Assembly: GCA_944393005.1 (NCBI GenBank)
Contig: CALXYO010000001.1
Location: forward strand, 310,001 to 374,000
Reading direction: 5' to 3'
Length of the DNA: 64,000 bases
Origin: an uncultured Spirochaetales bacterium
Lineage (GTDB): Bacteria > Spirochaetota > Spirochaetia > Sphaerochaetales > Sphaerochaetaceae
A program made the position numbers and the translations under genes. Shown piece after piece: positions 9,215 through 17,538 of this stretch (positions within the stretch are counted from its first letter, which is position 1; each line of letters starts with the position of its first letter). The notes below the pieces were generated by a model. It searched no databases and had not been told where the DNA came from. It worked only from the letters and a program-made list of their open reading frames with translations.

Positions 9215-9323
9215 AAAAAACCCTCCTCATGGATACTGATATGCTCCCCATAAGTAGTACACGGAAATAAAACTACTTGAGTGAGCATACCATACTTTAA
9301 ATATCCGGATGCGGAGGGTTTTT
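9215..9323. terminator. Long nested palindrome, probable bidirectional terminator
   Basis: Between the convergent oppF and the minus-strand membrane gene lies a 109-base imperfect palindrome. Outer arms are AAAAAACCCTCC (9215-9226) and GGAGGGTTTTT (9313-9323). Further pairings are GGATA (9231-9235) with TATCC (9302-9306), ATGCTC (9241-9246) with GAGCAT (9283-9288), and AAGTAGT (9252-9258) with ACTACTT (9272-9278). A/T runs on both flanks fit termination in both directions. The length and nesting are more than a terminator needs, and a small inverted-repeat element may have entered the loop. Confidence 0.6.
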
Positions 9324-9347
9324 CTCATATAAGATATATTAACTTCG

Positions 9348-9902
9348 TCAGCGTCTCAGCAGTCCCTTCTGAAGTGCATTCCTGTCGATATCAAGAGGAA
9401 GAGCACAGTAGGATGCAATCATATTGGCCATTGATTCAAGATGAAGCCCTCCTCTTTTCGCATTGACGAACTCCATATTCATATACGGTTTGTCCTCTCT
9501 TGCCAGCTTAAGACGGAGAACAGCCATTTCCTTGTTGCGCCATGTCGGTTTTATTGCGGTGCTGCCATCTGCGATACCTTTGTAGAAATGTCTTATCTCG
9601 ACAGCTTCGACAAGGCTGTATTCAATTTCTGTCTTTGAACTGAACGGCCCTATTCCGTAGGAGACTGTTATCGTCCTGCTGTTGTTGGAAAATATCCAGT
9701 CATCACGGTAAAGCGCGACAAGAATTAGAATAATGGTAAACAATGCGGCAAAGATGTAAGAGATGCCGAAACCGTCACCAAGTGCTGAGATTAGCCCCAG
9801 GACAAGCAGAAATGCAAAAACAATGCAGACGATTCTTATAAGCGGAGAAAGGGAATAACGAAGATCCCCGTTCCTTCCTTTTTTCAGAGTAAATGCGCTC
9901 AT
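9348..9902 (-). CDS. Membrane protein with probable PH-like domain, unknown function
   Basis: 184 residues from the ATG at 9902. Two hydrophobic segments follow a short cytoplasmic start (IVCIVFAFLLVLGLISAL and ISYIFAALFTIILILVALY). The remaining part, beginning DDWIFSNNSRTITVSYGIGPFSSKTEIEY, resembles the beta-rich bacterial PH-like domains that follow two membrane spans in many small envelope proteins; this is a pattern judgement only. No strong Shine-Dalgarno is seen, and a TTG at 9938 is an alternative start. It is transcribed alone towards oppF. Confidence 0.65.
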   Translation of the reverse strand: MSAFTLKKGRNGDLRYSLSPLIRIVCIVFAFLLVLGLISALGDGFGISYIFAALFTIILILVALYRDDWIFSNNSRTITVSYGIGPFSSKTEIEYSLVEAVEIRHFYKGIADGSTAIKPTWRNKEMAVLRLKLAREDKPYMNMEFVNAKRGGLHLESMANMIASYCALPLDIDRNALQKGLLRR

Positions 9903-9938
9903 ATGACAATCATATGCCAGGATGACATGCAAATACAA

Positions 9939-10150
9939 TCAATGAACATCCATTTTAAAAATTATTGGAAAAACTTTTTTCACGCTGTCACCGGAATATT
10001 TTCTTGTATTGCAAAAATCTAAATATTTATTTGTTTATTATTTGCATAATAAGTGAATAAAAATTAAAAAAATTACATACCACATGTAGAAAAAAAAGAA
10101 AAAATAAGGTAAAGTGTGTAGCAAGTTGAATTTTATCAGGAGGTCAATAA
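9939..10150 (+). promoter_or_regulatory. AT-rich promoter region of oppA
   Basis: 212 bases without a gene, very AT-rich, holding the upstream region of oppA and the back of the divergent membrane gene. TGCATAATAA at 10043-10052, followed by GTGAATA, repeats the element before oppB. It also forms a loose inverted repeat, TTATT (10035-10039) with AATAA (10048-10052). AGGAGGTCAATAA directly precedes the oppA ATG. I could not fix a unique -35/-10 pair. Confidence 0.4.
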
Positions 10151-11812
10151 ATGAAAAAAGTATTAGCATTAGCATTAATTGCTCTTATTTCTTTCAGTGC
10201 TTTTGCAGGCGGCAGCAGTGAAGCTACTTCCGCTCCGGCAGCAAGCAGCACGACAACCACAACAACAGCAGCAACTTCAACAGCTGCAGCACCGGAAGAT
10301 GATTATGTATCTTTCGTAATTGCAAATGCTGCAGAACCGGAATCTCTTGATCCAAGCCAGATTCAGGGTGTTCCTGAGCATAGAATTTTCGAAGCTCTCT
10401 TTGAAGGACTTGTTGCAGTAGATCCTCAGACAGCTGACGGCGTACCGGGCGTTGCAGAAAGCTGGGATATTTCAGAAGACGGTCTCACCTACACCTTCCA
10501 CCTCAGAGAAGATGCAGTATGGTCAGACGGTGTTCCAATAACAGCACAGGATGTTGTCTATTCATGGACACGTGAGCTTGATCCGGCAACAGGCAGTCCG
10601 TATGCATGGTTCCCTGCAATGTTCATCGCAGGTGCCACTGAATTCAATTCAGGCGAGGCAGATGCAAGCGCACTTCAGATCAGGGCTATTGACGATCACA
10701 CATTCGAAATGACTCTCATCGGACCGCTTCCGTATGTTATCGGCGCACTTTGCCACTATTCATTCGGTATCGTTCCCCAGCATGCAATCGAGAAGTACGG
10801 TACAGACTGGACAAAGCCTGAGAATTTCGTAGGCAACGGTCCGTTCGTTCTCAAGGAACATACTCCTCAGGACAGAATCGTCTGTGTCAAGAACGAGCTT
10901 TACTGGGATGCAGAGAACGTAGCTCTTGATGAAGTTGTATTCCTCGCAAGCGATGATACAGCCACAAACTACAACATGTACCTCTCCGGTGAAGTTGACT
11001 GGGATACAGGTATCGACCTCAACAACCTCGATGCAATCAGCATGAGATCTGACTATCAGGTTGCTCCTCAGCTCTCAACATATTATTACACAATCAACGT
11101 AACAGAACCGCCACTTGACAATGTTCTCGTAAGAAAGGCAATCAGCTATGCAATCGACAGACAGGGTCTTGTTGACACAGTCACACGCGCCGGCCAGATT
11201 CCTTGCTGGGGCATCGTACCTGAAATGGCAGGTTATGAACCGCTTGAGGAAAGCGACAGAGGCGGAGTTCTCTTCGATCCTGAATATGCACAGCAGCTCC
11301 TTGCTGAAGCAGGATATCCTAACGGCGTAGGATTCCCGACAATCACAGTGCTTTACAATACTGATGACGCACACCGCCAGCAGGCTGAGTACATCCAGCA
11401 GCAGCTCAAGGACAACCTCAACATCAACGTTGAACTTGAGAACCAGGAATGGGCCACATACCTTGCCAACAGAAACGCAGGTAACTTCCAGATCGCACGT
11501 GCAGGATGGGTCGGAGACTATCAGGATCCTAACACATTCCTCGACATGTTCATCACAGGTGCTGGCATGAACGGCGGTAAGTACTCAAATGAAGAGTATG
11601 ACGCACTCATCAAGCAGGCTGCATCAATGCAGGCCGGTGAGGAAAGATTCGCAGTCCTCAGGCAGGCAGAAGACATCCTCATCAACCAGGATCAGGCTAT
11701 CATCCCGCTTTATGTATACGTATCACAGGGTATGATCGATACCAACAAGTGGGGCGGCTGGTACAACAACACAATGGACTACCATCCGGTAAAGAACATC
11801 TACCTCAAGTAG
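10151..11812 (+). CDS. oppA: Oligopeptide-binding protein (solute-binding family 5)
   Basis: Captures peptides outside the inner membrane and delivers them to OppBC. The 553 residues start with a signal peptide (MKKVLALALIALISFSAFA). A low-complexity Ala/Thr/Ser linker follows, to about residue 50. There is no lipobox cysteine at the cleavage site, so it looks like a soluble or atypically anchored protein. Family-5 motifs include PESLDPSQIQGVPEHRIFEALF, AESWDISEDGLTYTFHLRED and the hinge region ENFVGNGPFVLKEH. AGGAGG precedes the ATG and a terminator follows. It is a separate transcription unit from oppBCDF; pairing with them rests on location and family. Confidence 0.93.
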   Translation: MKKVLALALIALISFSAFAGGSSEATSAPAASSTTTTTTAATSTAAAPEDDYVSFVIANAAEPESLDPSQIQGVPEHRIFEALFEGLVAVDPQTADGVPGVAESWDISEDGLTYTFHLREDAVWSDGVPITAQDVVYSWTRELDPATGSPYAWFPAMFIAGATEFNSGEADASALQIRAIDDHTFEMTLIGPLPYVIGALCHYSFGIVPQHAIEKYGTDWTKPENFVGNGPFVLKEHTPQDRIVCVKNELYWDAENVALDEVVFLASDDTATNYNMYLSGEVDWDTGIDLNNLDAISMRSDYQVAPQLSTYYYTINVTEPPLDNVLVRKAISYAIDRQGLVDTVTRAGQIPCWGIVPEMAGYEPLEESDRGGVLFDPEYAQQLLAEAGYPNGVGFPTITVLYNTDDAHRQQAEYIQQQLKDNLNINVELENQEWATYLANRNAGNFQIARAGWVGDYQDPNTFLDMFITGAGMNGGKYSNEEYDALIKQAASMQAGEERFAVLRQAEDILINQDQAIIPLYVYVSQGMIDTNKWGGWYNNTMDYHPVKNIYLK

Positions 11813-11830
11813 TTTGGAGCAGATGTTTCA

Positions 11831-11860
11831 AGAACGCCCGGGAATTCTTCCGGGCGTTTT
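11831..11860 (+). terminator. Rho-independent terminator after oppA
   Basis: AACGCCCGG and CCGGGCGTT arms around GAATTCTT, followed by TTCATTTC. It lies 20 bases after the oppA stop. Confidence 0.8.
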
Positions 11861-12035
11861 CATTTCATTGCAGCACATCAGCTTATTTTATTTCATTGTT
11901 TCTTCTATTCTGTCAGAAAAACTGAAATCACATGCATCTTTTAAAATTCCGTGGGCAAATCGTGGACAAAAAATCAAACACATGCAGACAGTGAAACAGG
12001 GCCATCCGTGATGAGCAAAAGATTCATTCCACAGA

Positions 12036-12064
12036 TTGACTAAAAGCCTTTCTTATTCTAGTCT
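12036..12064 (+). promoter_or_regulatory. Probable promoter of the thiBPQ operon
   Basis: TTGACT (12036-12041), a 17-base spacer and TAGTCT (12059-12064) would start transcription near 12071, just at the 5' edge of the TPP riboswitch. The -35 is good and the -10 weak, as often seen for riboswitch operons. The preceding 11863-12035 stretch shows nothing I can support. Confidence 0.55.
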
Positions 12065-12068
12065 CTTT

Positions 12069-12146
12069 TCTGTCCGGGGTGGCTAAAATAGCCTGAGATT
12101 ATACCCGTTACCTGATCTGGATAATACCAGCGTAGGGAGCGTAAAA
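12069..12146 (+). ncRNA. TPP riboswitch (THI element)
   Basis: The conserved thi-box blocks occur in order: CCGGGGTGGC, GCCTGAGA, ACCCGTTACCTGATCTGG, ATAATACCAGCGTAGGGA. The thiamine transporter operon starts about 60 bases later. Binding of thiamine pyrophosphate would switch thiBPQ off. The downstream hairpin covering the thiB ribosome-binding site (next entry) suggests control at translation initiation; I see no T-run terminator in the leader. Confidence 0.95.
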
Positions 12147-12169
12147 CTATTTTCTCTTCACTTATTTTA

Positions 12170-12197
12170 CTCCTGGGGCAAATACCGATTTGGGAGG
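12170..12197 (+). promoter_or_regulatory. Hairpin hiding the thiB ribosome-binding site
   Basis: CTCC (12170-12173) and CAAAT (12179-12183) can pair with ATTTG (12188-12192) and GGAG (12193-12196), closing a loop of ACCG. This would bury the GGGAGG Shine-Dalgarno that lies 8 bases before the thiB ATG. It is the likely expression platform of the TPP riboswitch. Confidence 0.55.
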
Positions 12198-12205
12198 CTT
12201 TTCAA

Positions 12206-13237
12206 ATGAAAAGGCACATTATCACAACCATCATGCTGGTCTTGCTCTGCAGTGTATCTCTTTTTGCTCAGGCAAGCAGCGAATCAGCTTCAGCAGAAGA
12301 GAGATCAATCACACTCTACTGCTATGACACATTCTCATCAGAATGGGGATCCGGACCTACTCTCATCCCTCTTTTTGAGGAAGAGACCGGAATCAAGGTA
12401 AACGTTGTCAGCGGCGGAGATGCTGTTGAAATGCTTTCAAGAGCCATAATAGAGGGCGACAGCTGTCCGGCTGATCTCATAATGGGCATTTCAGATGATC
12501 AGGCAAGCACTGCATATGAATCAGGACTTTTCACCTCATATGATTCCCCTGCTCTAGAATACGTTGACGATTCACTTGAATTTGATCCCCAGCACCGTCT
12601 CATTCCATTCGATTACGGTGTATTCGCCTTTGTATGGGACAGCGAGTCTGACGTACCCGCACCGACCTGCCTTGATGACCTGAAAGATCCAGTCTACAAG
12701 GACAAGATCATTCTCATTGACCCGAGAACATCCTCAGTAGGACTCGGACTTCTCATGTGGACGATCGATGTGTACGGCGAGGATGGATATCTTGACTGGT
12801 GGAAGGCTGTGAAAGAAAATGCGCTCACAATCGCTGACGGCTGGTCTTCCGCATACGGTCTTTTCACTGAAGGAGAAGCTCCGATTGTAATCTCATACAC
12901 GACAAGCCCTGTTTACCATGTCCTGTGGGAGGACTCGACACGCTATCAGGCACTCATATTCCCCGAAGGACATCATATGACAATTGAGTCAATCGGCATA
13001 CTTGAATCAAGCGACAACAAGGAAGAAGCAGAGGCATTTGTGGATTTCATTCTCACGGAAGGTCAAGCAGAGACGGCAATCGCAAATTCAATGTATCCTG
13101 CAAACTCGCAGACAGAACTGCCGGATGCATATGAGTGGGCACCTATGCCGGACAGAGTATTCAGCATGGATCCTGACTATGTGGCTGCGAATATCGACAG
13201 ATGGACCGCAGAATGGACAGAAGCAATGATCAACTGA
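12206..13237 (+). CDS. thiB: Thiamine ABC transporter substrate-binding protein
   Basis: Periplasmic thiamine/TPP-binding protein, 343 residues. A signal peptide (MKRHIITTIMLVLLCSVSLFAQ) leads into ITLYCYDTFSSEWGSGPTLI, the ThiB/TbpA opening; later DPRTSSVGLGLLMW is also typical of this family. It lies directly behind a TPP riboswitch and before a permease and ATPase, which fixes the substrate. GGGAGG before the ATG lies within a regulatory hairpin. Confidence 0.94.
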   Translation: MKRHIITTIMLVLLCSVSLFAQASSESASAEERSITLYCYDTFSSEWGSGPTLIPLFEEETGIKVNVVSGGDAVEMLSRAIIEGDSCPADLIMGISDDQASTAYESGLFTSYDSPALEYVDDSLEFDPQHRLIPFDYGVFAFVWDSESDVPAPTCLDDLKDPVYKDKIILIDPRTSSVGLGLLMWTIDVYGEDGYLDWWKAVKENALTIADGWSSAYGLFTEGEAPIVISYTTSPVYHVLWEDSTRYQALIFPEGHHMTIESIGILESSDNKEEAEAFVDFILTEGQAETAIANSMYPANSQTELPDAYEWAPMPDRVFSMDPDYVAANIDRWTAEWTEAMIN

Positions 13238-13256
13238 AAACGGAGGATGAGAAGAA

Positions 13257-14918
13257 ATGAAGAGCAGATTTTACTTTTTACTGGCCCTGCTGCCGCTGGC
13301 GATTCTGCTGGTGCTCTTCATTCTTCCCCTTTCATTCAATCTTTCAAAAGCCTTCTTCAATGAAGAGGGCTTTACTCTTGATCTCGTAAGGGATGTCTTC
13401 ACGACTCCCTACACTTACCGCCTGCTTGCATTCACTCTGCTGCAGGCATTCATTTCCGGCTTTGTGAGTGTGCTCATCGCACTTCCCGGTGCATATCTTT
13501 ACGCAAACTACCGTTTCCGGACAAAGAATCTCATGCTCTCACTTTCAAGCCTGTGTTTCGTTCTCCCTTCAATTCTTGTTGTGCTCGGTTTCGTCATTTT
13601 CTACGGCAACTCCGGATTCGTGAACGAACTTTACAGAAAGATTACAGGAGGCAGTGAAAGCATAAAGATTCTCTACAGCTTCAAGGCCATTATCCTTGCT
13701 CATGCATTTCTCAACATACCTGTAGCCCTCTCCCTCATAACCGACAGCTGGTCAAATATGTCAAGGAACACGGAGAACGCGGCCAGAACGCTCGGAGCAG
13801 GGAATATTAGGATATTCTTTTCCATAACACTGACACGGCTTCTTCCATCAATCCTGTCAGCCTTCCTGCTGATCTTTCTCTTCTGTTTCACAAGTTTCTC
13901 AATAATACTGGTACTGGGAGGCGGACCTGAATACACGACACTGGAAGTGGAGATATACAGGACGAACAACATAGTTCTGGACTCTGCACGGGCATCCGCG
14001 CTTTCCATTTTCACATTCATTGTCAATCTTGCAATACTCATCATCTACACATTCATATCACGCACAGCTGAAAACAGGGATAAAAGTCGTGAAGACCGGG
14101 CAGTACCGGTGAAGAGCTGGAAAGTCCGCTGTGCCCTGCTGATATACAACACGCTGATGCTCATATTCATTCTGGGCCCTATAGTGTCAATCATCGCAAG
14201 ATCATTCGTCTCCACATCAAAGAGATACGGAGAAGGTTTCAGCCTGAGAAGCTATCAGGAAATATTCGGCACAATATCATCAATCGGTGCAATGGGCGAT
14301 GCCTACACTGCCCTGCTGAACAGCATATTCATCGGGCTTGCGGTTGCAGCTGCCGCAACTGTGCTGGCACTTTTCCTTTCACTCTACAGCTCGAAAAAGA
14401 ACAGCAGGCTCCTTGAAATAACAGGCATGTTCCCTCTTGCGATAAGCTCAGTGACCCTCGGACTCGGCTATTACATAATAAAGGCACATATACAGTCTGA
14501 CAGCATCCTAGTCTCATACATGCTGGTAATACTTGCCCACCTGGTAATCGCACTGCCATTTGCAATGCGTACGCTTTCGCCTGCAGTGAGAAGCGGGAAC
14601 AGACGGATTCTGCTTGCCGCATACACTCTGGGCACAAGTGAGGCGAGAACATGTTTCGACATAGAGATCCCGATGCTGAAAAGCAGTCTTGCAAAAGCCT
14701 TCATCTTCTCATTCGCGCTTTCGGTCGGAGAAGTCAATGCAACCCTCACACTTGCGGAAGGTCGTGTGATAACACTGCCCATACTGCTTTACAGACTGAT
14801 CAATTCATATAATTATCAGGGAGCATGTGCAATAGGCACGATCCTAATACTCACAACATTCATCATCTTCAGCATCTCGGAAAAACTGGGAAGGAGAAAA
14901 CATAATGAGCAAACTTGA
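13257..14918 (+). CDS. thiP: Thiamine ABC transporter permease
   Basis: Inner-membrane permease of the thiamine importer. The 553 residues hold two homologous permease halves of about six spans each, with a coupling loop in each half (NTENAARTLGAGNIRIFFSITL around residue 175 and RILLAAYTLGTSEARTCFDIEI near 460), as in ThiP/FbpB fused permeases. GGAGGATGA precedes the ATG. Its 3' end overlaps thiQ by 14 bases. Confidence 0.94.
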   Translation: MKSRFYFLLALLPLAILLVLFILPLSFNLSKAFFNEEGFTLDLVRDVFTTPYTYRLLAFTLLQAFISGFVSVLIALPGAYLYANYRFRTKNLMLSLSSLCFVLPSILVVLGFVIFYGNSGFVNELYRKITGGSESIKILYSFKAIILAHAFLNIPVALSLITDSWSNMSRNTENAARTLGAGNIRIFFSITLTRLLPSILSAFLLIFLFCFTSFSIILVLGGGPEYTTLEVEIYRTNNIVLDSARASALSIFTFIVNLAILIIYTFISRTAENRDKSREDRAVPVKSWKVRCALLIYNTLMLIFILGPIVSIIARSFVSTSKRYGEGFSLRSYQEIFGTISSIGAMGDAYTALLNSIFIGLAVAAAATVLALFLSLYSSKKNSRLLEITGMFPLAISSVTLGLGYYIIKAHIQSDSILVSYMLVILAHLVIALPFAMRTLSPAVRSGNRRILLAAYTLGTSEARTCFDIEIPMLKSSLAKAFIFSFALSVGEVNATLTLAEGRVITLPILLYRLINSYNYQGACAIGTILILTTFIIFSISEKLGRRKHNEQT

Positions 14919-15912
14919 ACTGCAGAAAATACAGAAGGATTATCCTGAATTCTCTCTTGATCTCAATCTCAGTGTGAACGAAGGTGAATTCCTCACGATA
15001 ATAGGTCCAAGCGGATCAGGAAAATCAACACTGCTGAATATAATAGCAGGACTTGACAGCCCGGCTCACGGCAGTATTCTGCTTGACGGCAGGGACATTA
15101 CCTCAACACCTCCTCAGAAAAGAGGCATAAGCATGGTTTTCCAGGACTATGCACTCTTTCCCTCCATGAATGTCGAGAAGAACATAGCATGGGCAATGAA
15201 GATAAGAAAGGTGAAAGCCTCAGAACGGCATTCAGCTGCCGCTCAGCTGCTCTCCCTCGTGAATCTTTCAGGATACGGCAAGCGCAAGGTCACGACTCTC
15301 TCAGGAGGAGAAGCCCAGCGTGTCGCGCTTGCCCGTGCGCTCTCATCAGATCCATCAATACTGCTGCTTGACGAGCCTCTTTCAGCTCTGGATGCAAATC
15401 TGAGACGCCGCCTCAGGGATGAGGTAAGAAGAATACATGACAGCAGTCCGTCTCTTACCACTGTCTATGTCACACATGACAGAGAGGAAGCTTTCGCGAT
15501 AAGCGACAGGATTGCGATAATAAAAGACGGCAGGCTTGAAATGGCGGACACACCGGAAAACATATACAGGAACCCCGCAACGCTTTTCTGTGCATACTTC
15601 ACGGGAGAAGGAACTGCTTTGAGTGCCGATCTTTTCAACCTGAGCATACCTGCAGACACGATTTTCTTCAGACCGGAAGATGTGCTGGTGAAGGAAGAAC
15701 CGTTCTTTGCCGACAGCGATTCATATATAATACTTGATGAATGCGAAGTCATCAGTAGCGAATATCTTGGCCGATGCTATATACTCGGTCTGAACTATAA
15801 GGGACACAGGATACTCGCCGAATCTTCCGTTTTTCCACAGAAAAGGCATGTAAGCATTTACATAAGCAAAAACAGGCTGCTTTTCTTCAAAGACGGTGTG
15901 AATATAAGCTGA
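14905..15912 (+). CDS. thiQ: Thiamine ABC transporter ATP-binding protein
   Basis: ATPase of the thiamine importer. Walker A GPSGSGKSTLL, Q-loop MVFQDYALFPSMNVEKNI, signature LSGGEAQRVALARALS, Walker B ILLLDEPLSALD and YVTHDREEAF are present. At 335 residues it is about 100 longer than classical ThiQ. The extra C-terminal part (FFRPEDVLV, then beta-rich sequence) looks like the TOBE-type domain of FbpC/PotA ATPases. Start overlaps thiP. The riboswitch and thiB give the substrate. Confidence 0.93.
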   Translation: MSKLELQKIQKDYPEFSLDLNLSVNEGEFLTIIGPSGSGKSTLLNIIAGLDSPAHGSILLDGRDITSTPPQKRGISMVFQDYALFPSMNVEKNIAWAMKIRKVKASERHSAAAQLLSLVNLSGYGKRKVTTLSGGEAQRVALARALSSDPSILLLDEPLSALDANLRRRLRDEVRRIHDSSPSLTTVYVTHDREEAFAISDRIAIIKDGRLEMADTPENIYRNPATLFCAYFTGEGTALSADLFNLSIPADTIFFRPEDVLVKEEPFFADSDSYIILDECEVISSEYLGRCYILGLNYKGHRILAESSVFPQKRHVSIYISKNRLLFFKDGVNIS

Positions 15913-16015
15913 AACGTACTGCTGGAATCCTGCAGAAGGAGAAACCCGGACAAATACACTTCTGCCGGTTTGAGCCAGAAATCAGGTTTTCTGTGTATAT
16001 AGTTCAGAGGTATAT

Positions 16016-16552
16016 ATGAAACGATTGTTTTTACTTTTGAACCTGTTGCTGATCACAGCCGCAATTAATGCCGCATCATGGACTCCTGATGTCAGGGCAT
16101 ATGCGTCAGCTGTCTTCAGCATGAACACTGCAGATGGCAGTGACAGGCTTCCTTGCAGAACAGCTTTCGCATTGAATCTGGAGGCAAGACCGCTTGCTGT
16201 AAGCTTCAGCAGTCACAGACTGTCATCAGGACTGAGGCTCTCAATAACATCCGACTCACTTGAATACATGAATACGACACTGCTTGGCAGTGACAGACTG
16301 TCTGTTTTCATCGCCTATGAAAAAACTTTCAGACGCCTTGCAATAGGCGTTGATGCCGGTATAGGTCTCGCACTCGTGAAGCATCAGGATATAATGTACG
16401 CATTTCTGGATTCTTCCATCACCCTTGCATGGCAGATCGCATCCTGTTTCTCTCTGAATTTCAGAACCGGTTTTGTTTATTACAGACAGCGTTTTGAAAT
16501 CCAGCCGGGAATCGGGGCATGCTTCATTCTTCCACCGGGGGACAGAAAATGA
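16016..16552 (+). CDS. Small exported protein, beta-rich, unknown function
   Basis: 178 residues with a cleavable signal peptide (MKRLFLLLNLLLITAAINA). The mature part alternates polar and hydrophobic residues (LSVFIAYEKTFRRLAIGVDAG, FSLNFRTGFVYYRQRFEIQ) and would suit a small outer-membrane or periplasmic beta-barrel. No family recognised. AGAGG precedes the ATG. The stop overlaps the caspase-like lipoprotein start as ATGA, so the two are translationally coupled and may act together. Confidence 0.7.
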   Translation: MKRLFLLLNLLLITAAINAASWTPDVRAYASAVFSMNTADGSDRLPCRTAFALNLEARPLAVSFSSHRLSSGLRLSITSDSLEYMNTTLLGSDRLSVFIAYEKTFRRLAIGVDAGIGLALVKHQDIMYAFLDSSITLAWQIASCFSLNFRTGFVYYRQRFEIQPGIGACFILPPGDRK

Positions 16553-17538
16553 GGAAAATAACTTTCATAACACTGGCCGTAATACTGTGCATCACGCTCT
16601 CCGGCTGTGAGATCATAGCTGAAAAGCCGCAGGAGAAACGGATATTCATGCTGTCAGCGGGTCTTGACTACAAAGGGACCGGGGCCAGCATTCTGAAGGG
16701 AACAGTCAATGACCAGAAAGCAATGATCAGCCAGATGGCATACCTTGCGGCAAAGGAGAACACATCTTTCCATTCTGTTGCAGTCACCGGAGAAAACGGC
16801 ATCTGCAGCCTTGCAACTTACTCGAAGGATGCGGTGGAAACAGAAGCGGTACAGACGAACTGCAGAATCGGAAGAGATGAGCTCAAGACAGTTATCCTTG
16901 AAGAACTTGACAAACTGGCAGGAAGAATCCAGCCCTCCGACATATTCATTTTCTACTATGCAGGACACGGCATTGAATGCAGCGATGAAGGAAAGGAATA
17001 TCTTAACGGAGCCCTCGTCCTGGATTATTTCGATACCGTTCCATCAATAGGCTACTGGTACAACGACAGCAGAAACCTTCAGAAAATTATATCGCTGCCT
17101 GAGCTGGAAAGCGCCGTGTCAATGATGAAAGGAGAAAAGATAATCATACTGGACTCCTGTTTTTCAGGAAGCATGGTGAAGGATGATCCGGCCATAACCG
17201 GTACAGGGGACATAAGAGGCGCATTCTCATCTCTCTTCAGCAGAGGAAGCAGCGGAAACGGCAGCACATACATACTCTCCGGTGCCAGAGCGGATCAGGA
17301 AAGCTTTGAAGACAGCTCGAGGGGAAGAGTGCATGGACGTTTCACCGCTTCGCTGCTGGATGCGCTGGGATACAGATTCATAGATGCAGAGGAAGAAAGA
17401 GCCGGCATGCCGTCTGAGAAAAAGCTCACTGTCTCATATCTTTATGACAGACTCTCAGACGACAGTCTTCTTGTGAAAGACCAGAATCCCGTCATGAACG
17501 AATTCTACATAGACGTTATCATGTTCAGTTTCCAGTGA
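16549..17538 (+). CDS. Caspase-family (C14-like) peptidase lipoprotein
   Basis: 329 residues from the ATG in an ATGA overlap with the upstream gene. The N-terminus is a lipoprotein signal with lipobox LSGC (Cys20), so it should be membrane-anchored outside the cytoplasm. The caspase p20 fold is recognisable: opening RIFMLSAGLDYKG, NDQKAM, histidine block DIFIFYYAGHGIE (His140) and cysteine block KIIILDSCFSGS (Cys204). Both catalytic residues are kept. Substrate unknown; bacterial homologues usually cut after basic residues. The 3' end overlaps convergent uvrB by 14 bases. Confidence 0.85.
   Translation: MRKITFITLAVILCITLSGCEIIAEKPQEKRIFMLSAGLDYKGTGASILKGTVNDQKAMISQMAYLAAKENTSFHSVAVTGENGICSLATYSKDAVETEAVQTNCRIGRDELKTVILEELDKLAGRIQPSDIFIFYYAGHGIECSDEGKEYLNGALVLDYFDTVPSIGYWYNDSRNLQKIISLPELESAVSMMKGEKIIILDSCFSGSMVKDDPAITGTGDIRGAFSSLFSRGSSGNGSTYILSGARADQESFEDSSRGRVHGRFTASLLDALGYRFIDAEEERAGMPSEKKLTVSYLYDRLSDDSLLVKDQNPVMNEFYIDVIMFSFQ

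Noticed and set aside
15913..16015. Search for a terminator after thiQ
   Set aside because: Only weak, imperfect pairing without a T run; no terminator can be supported.
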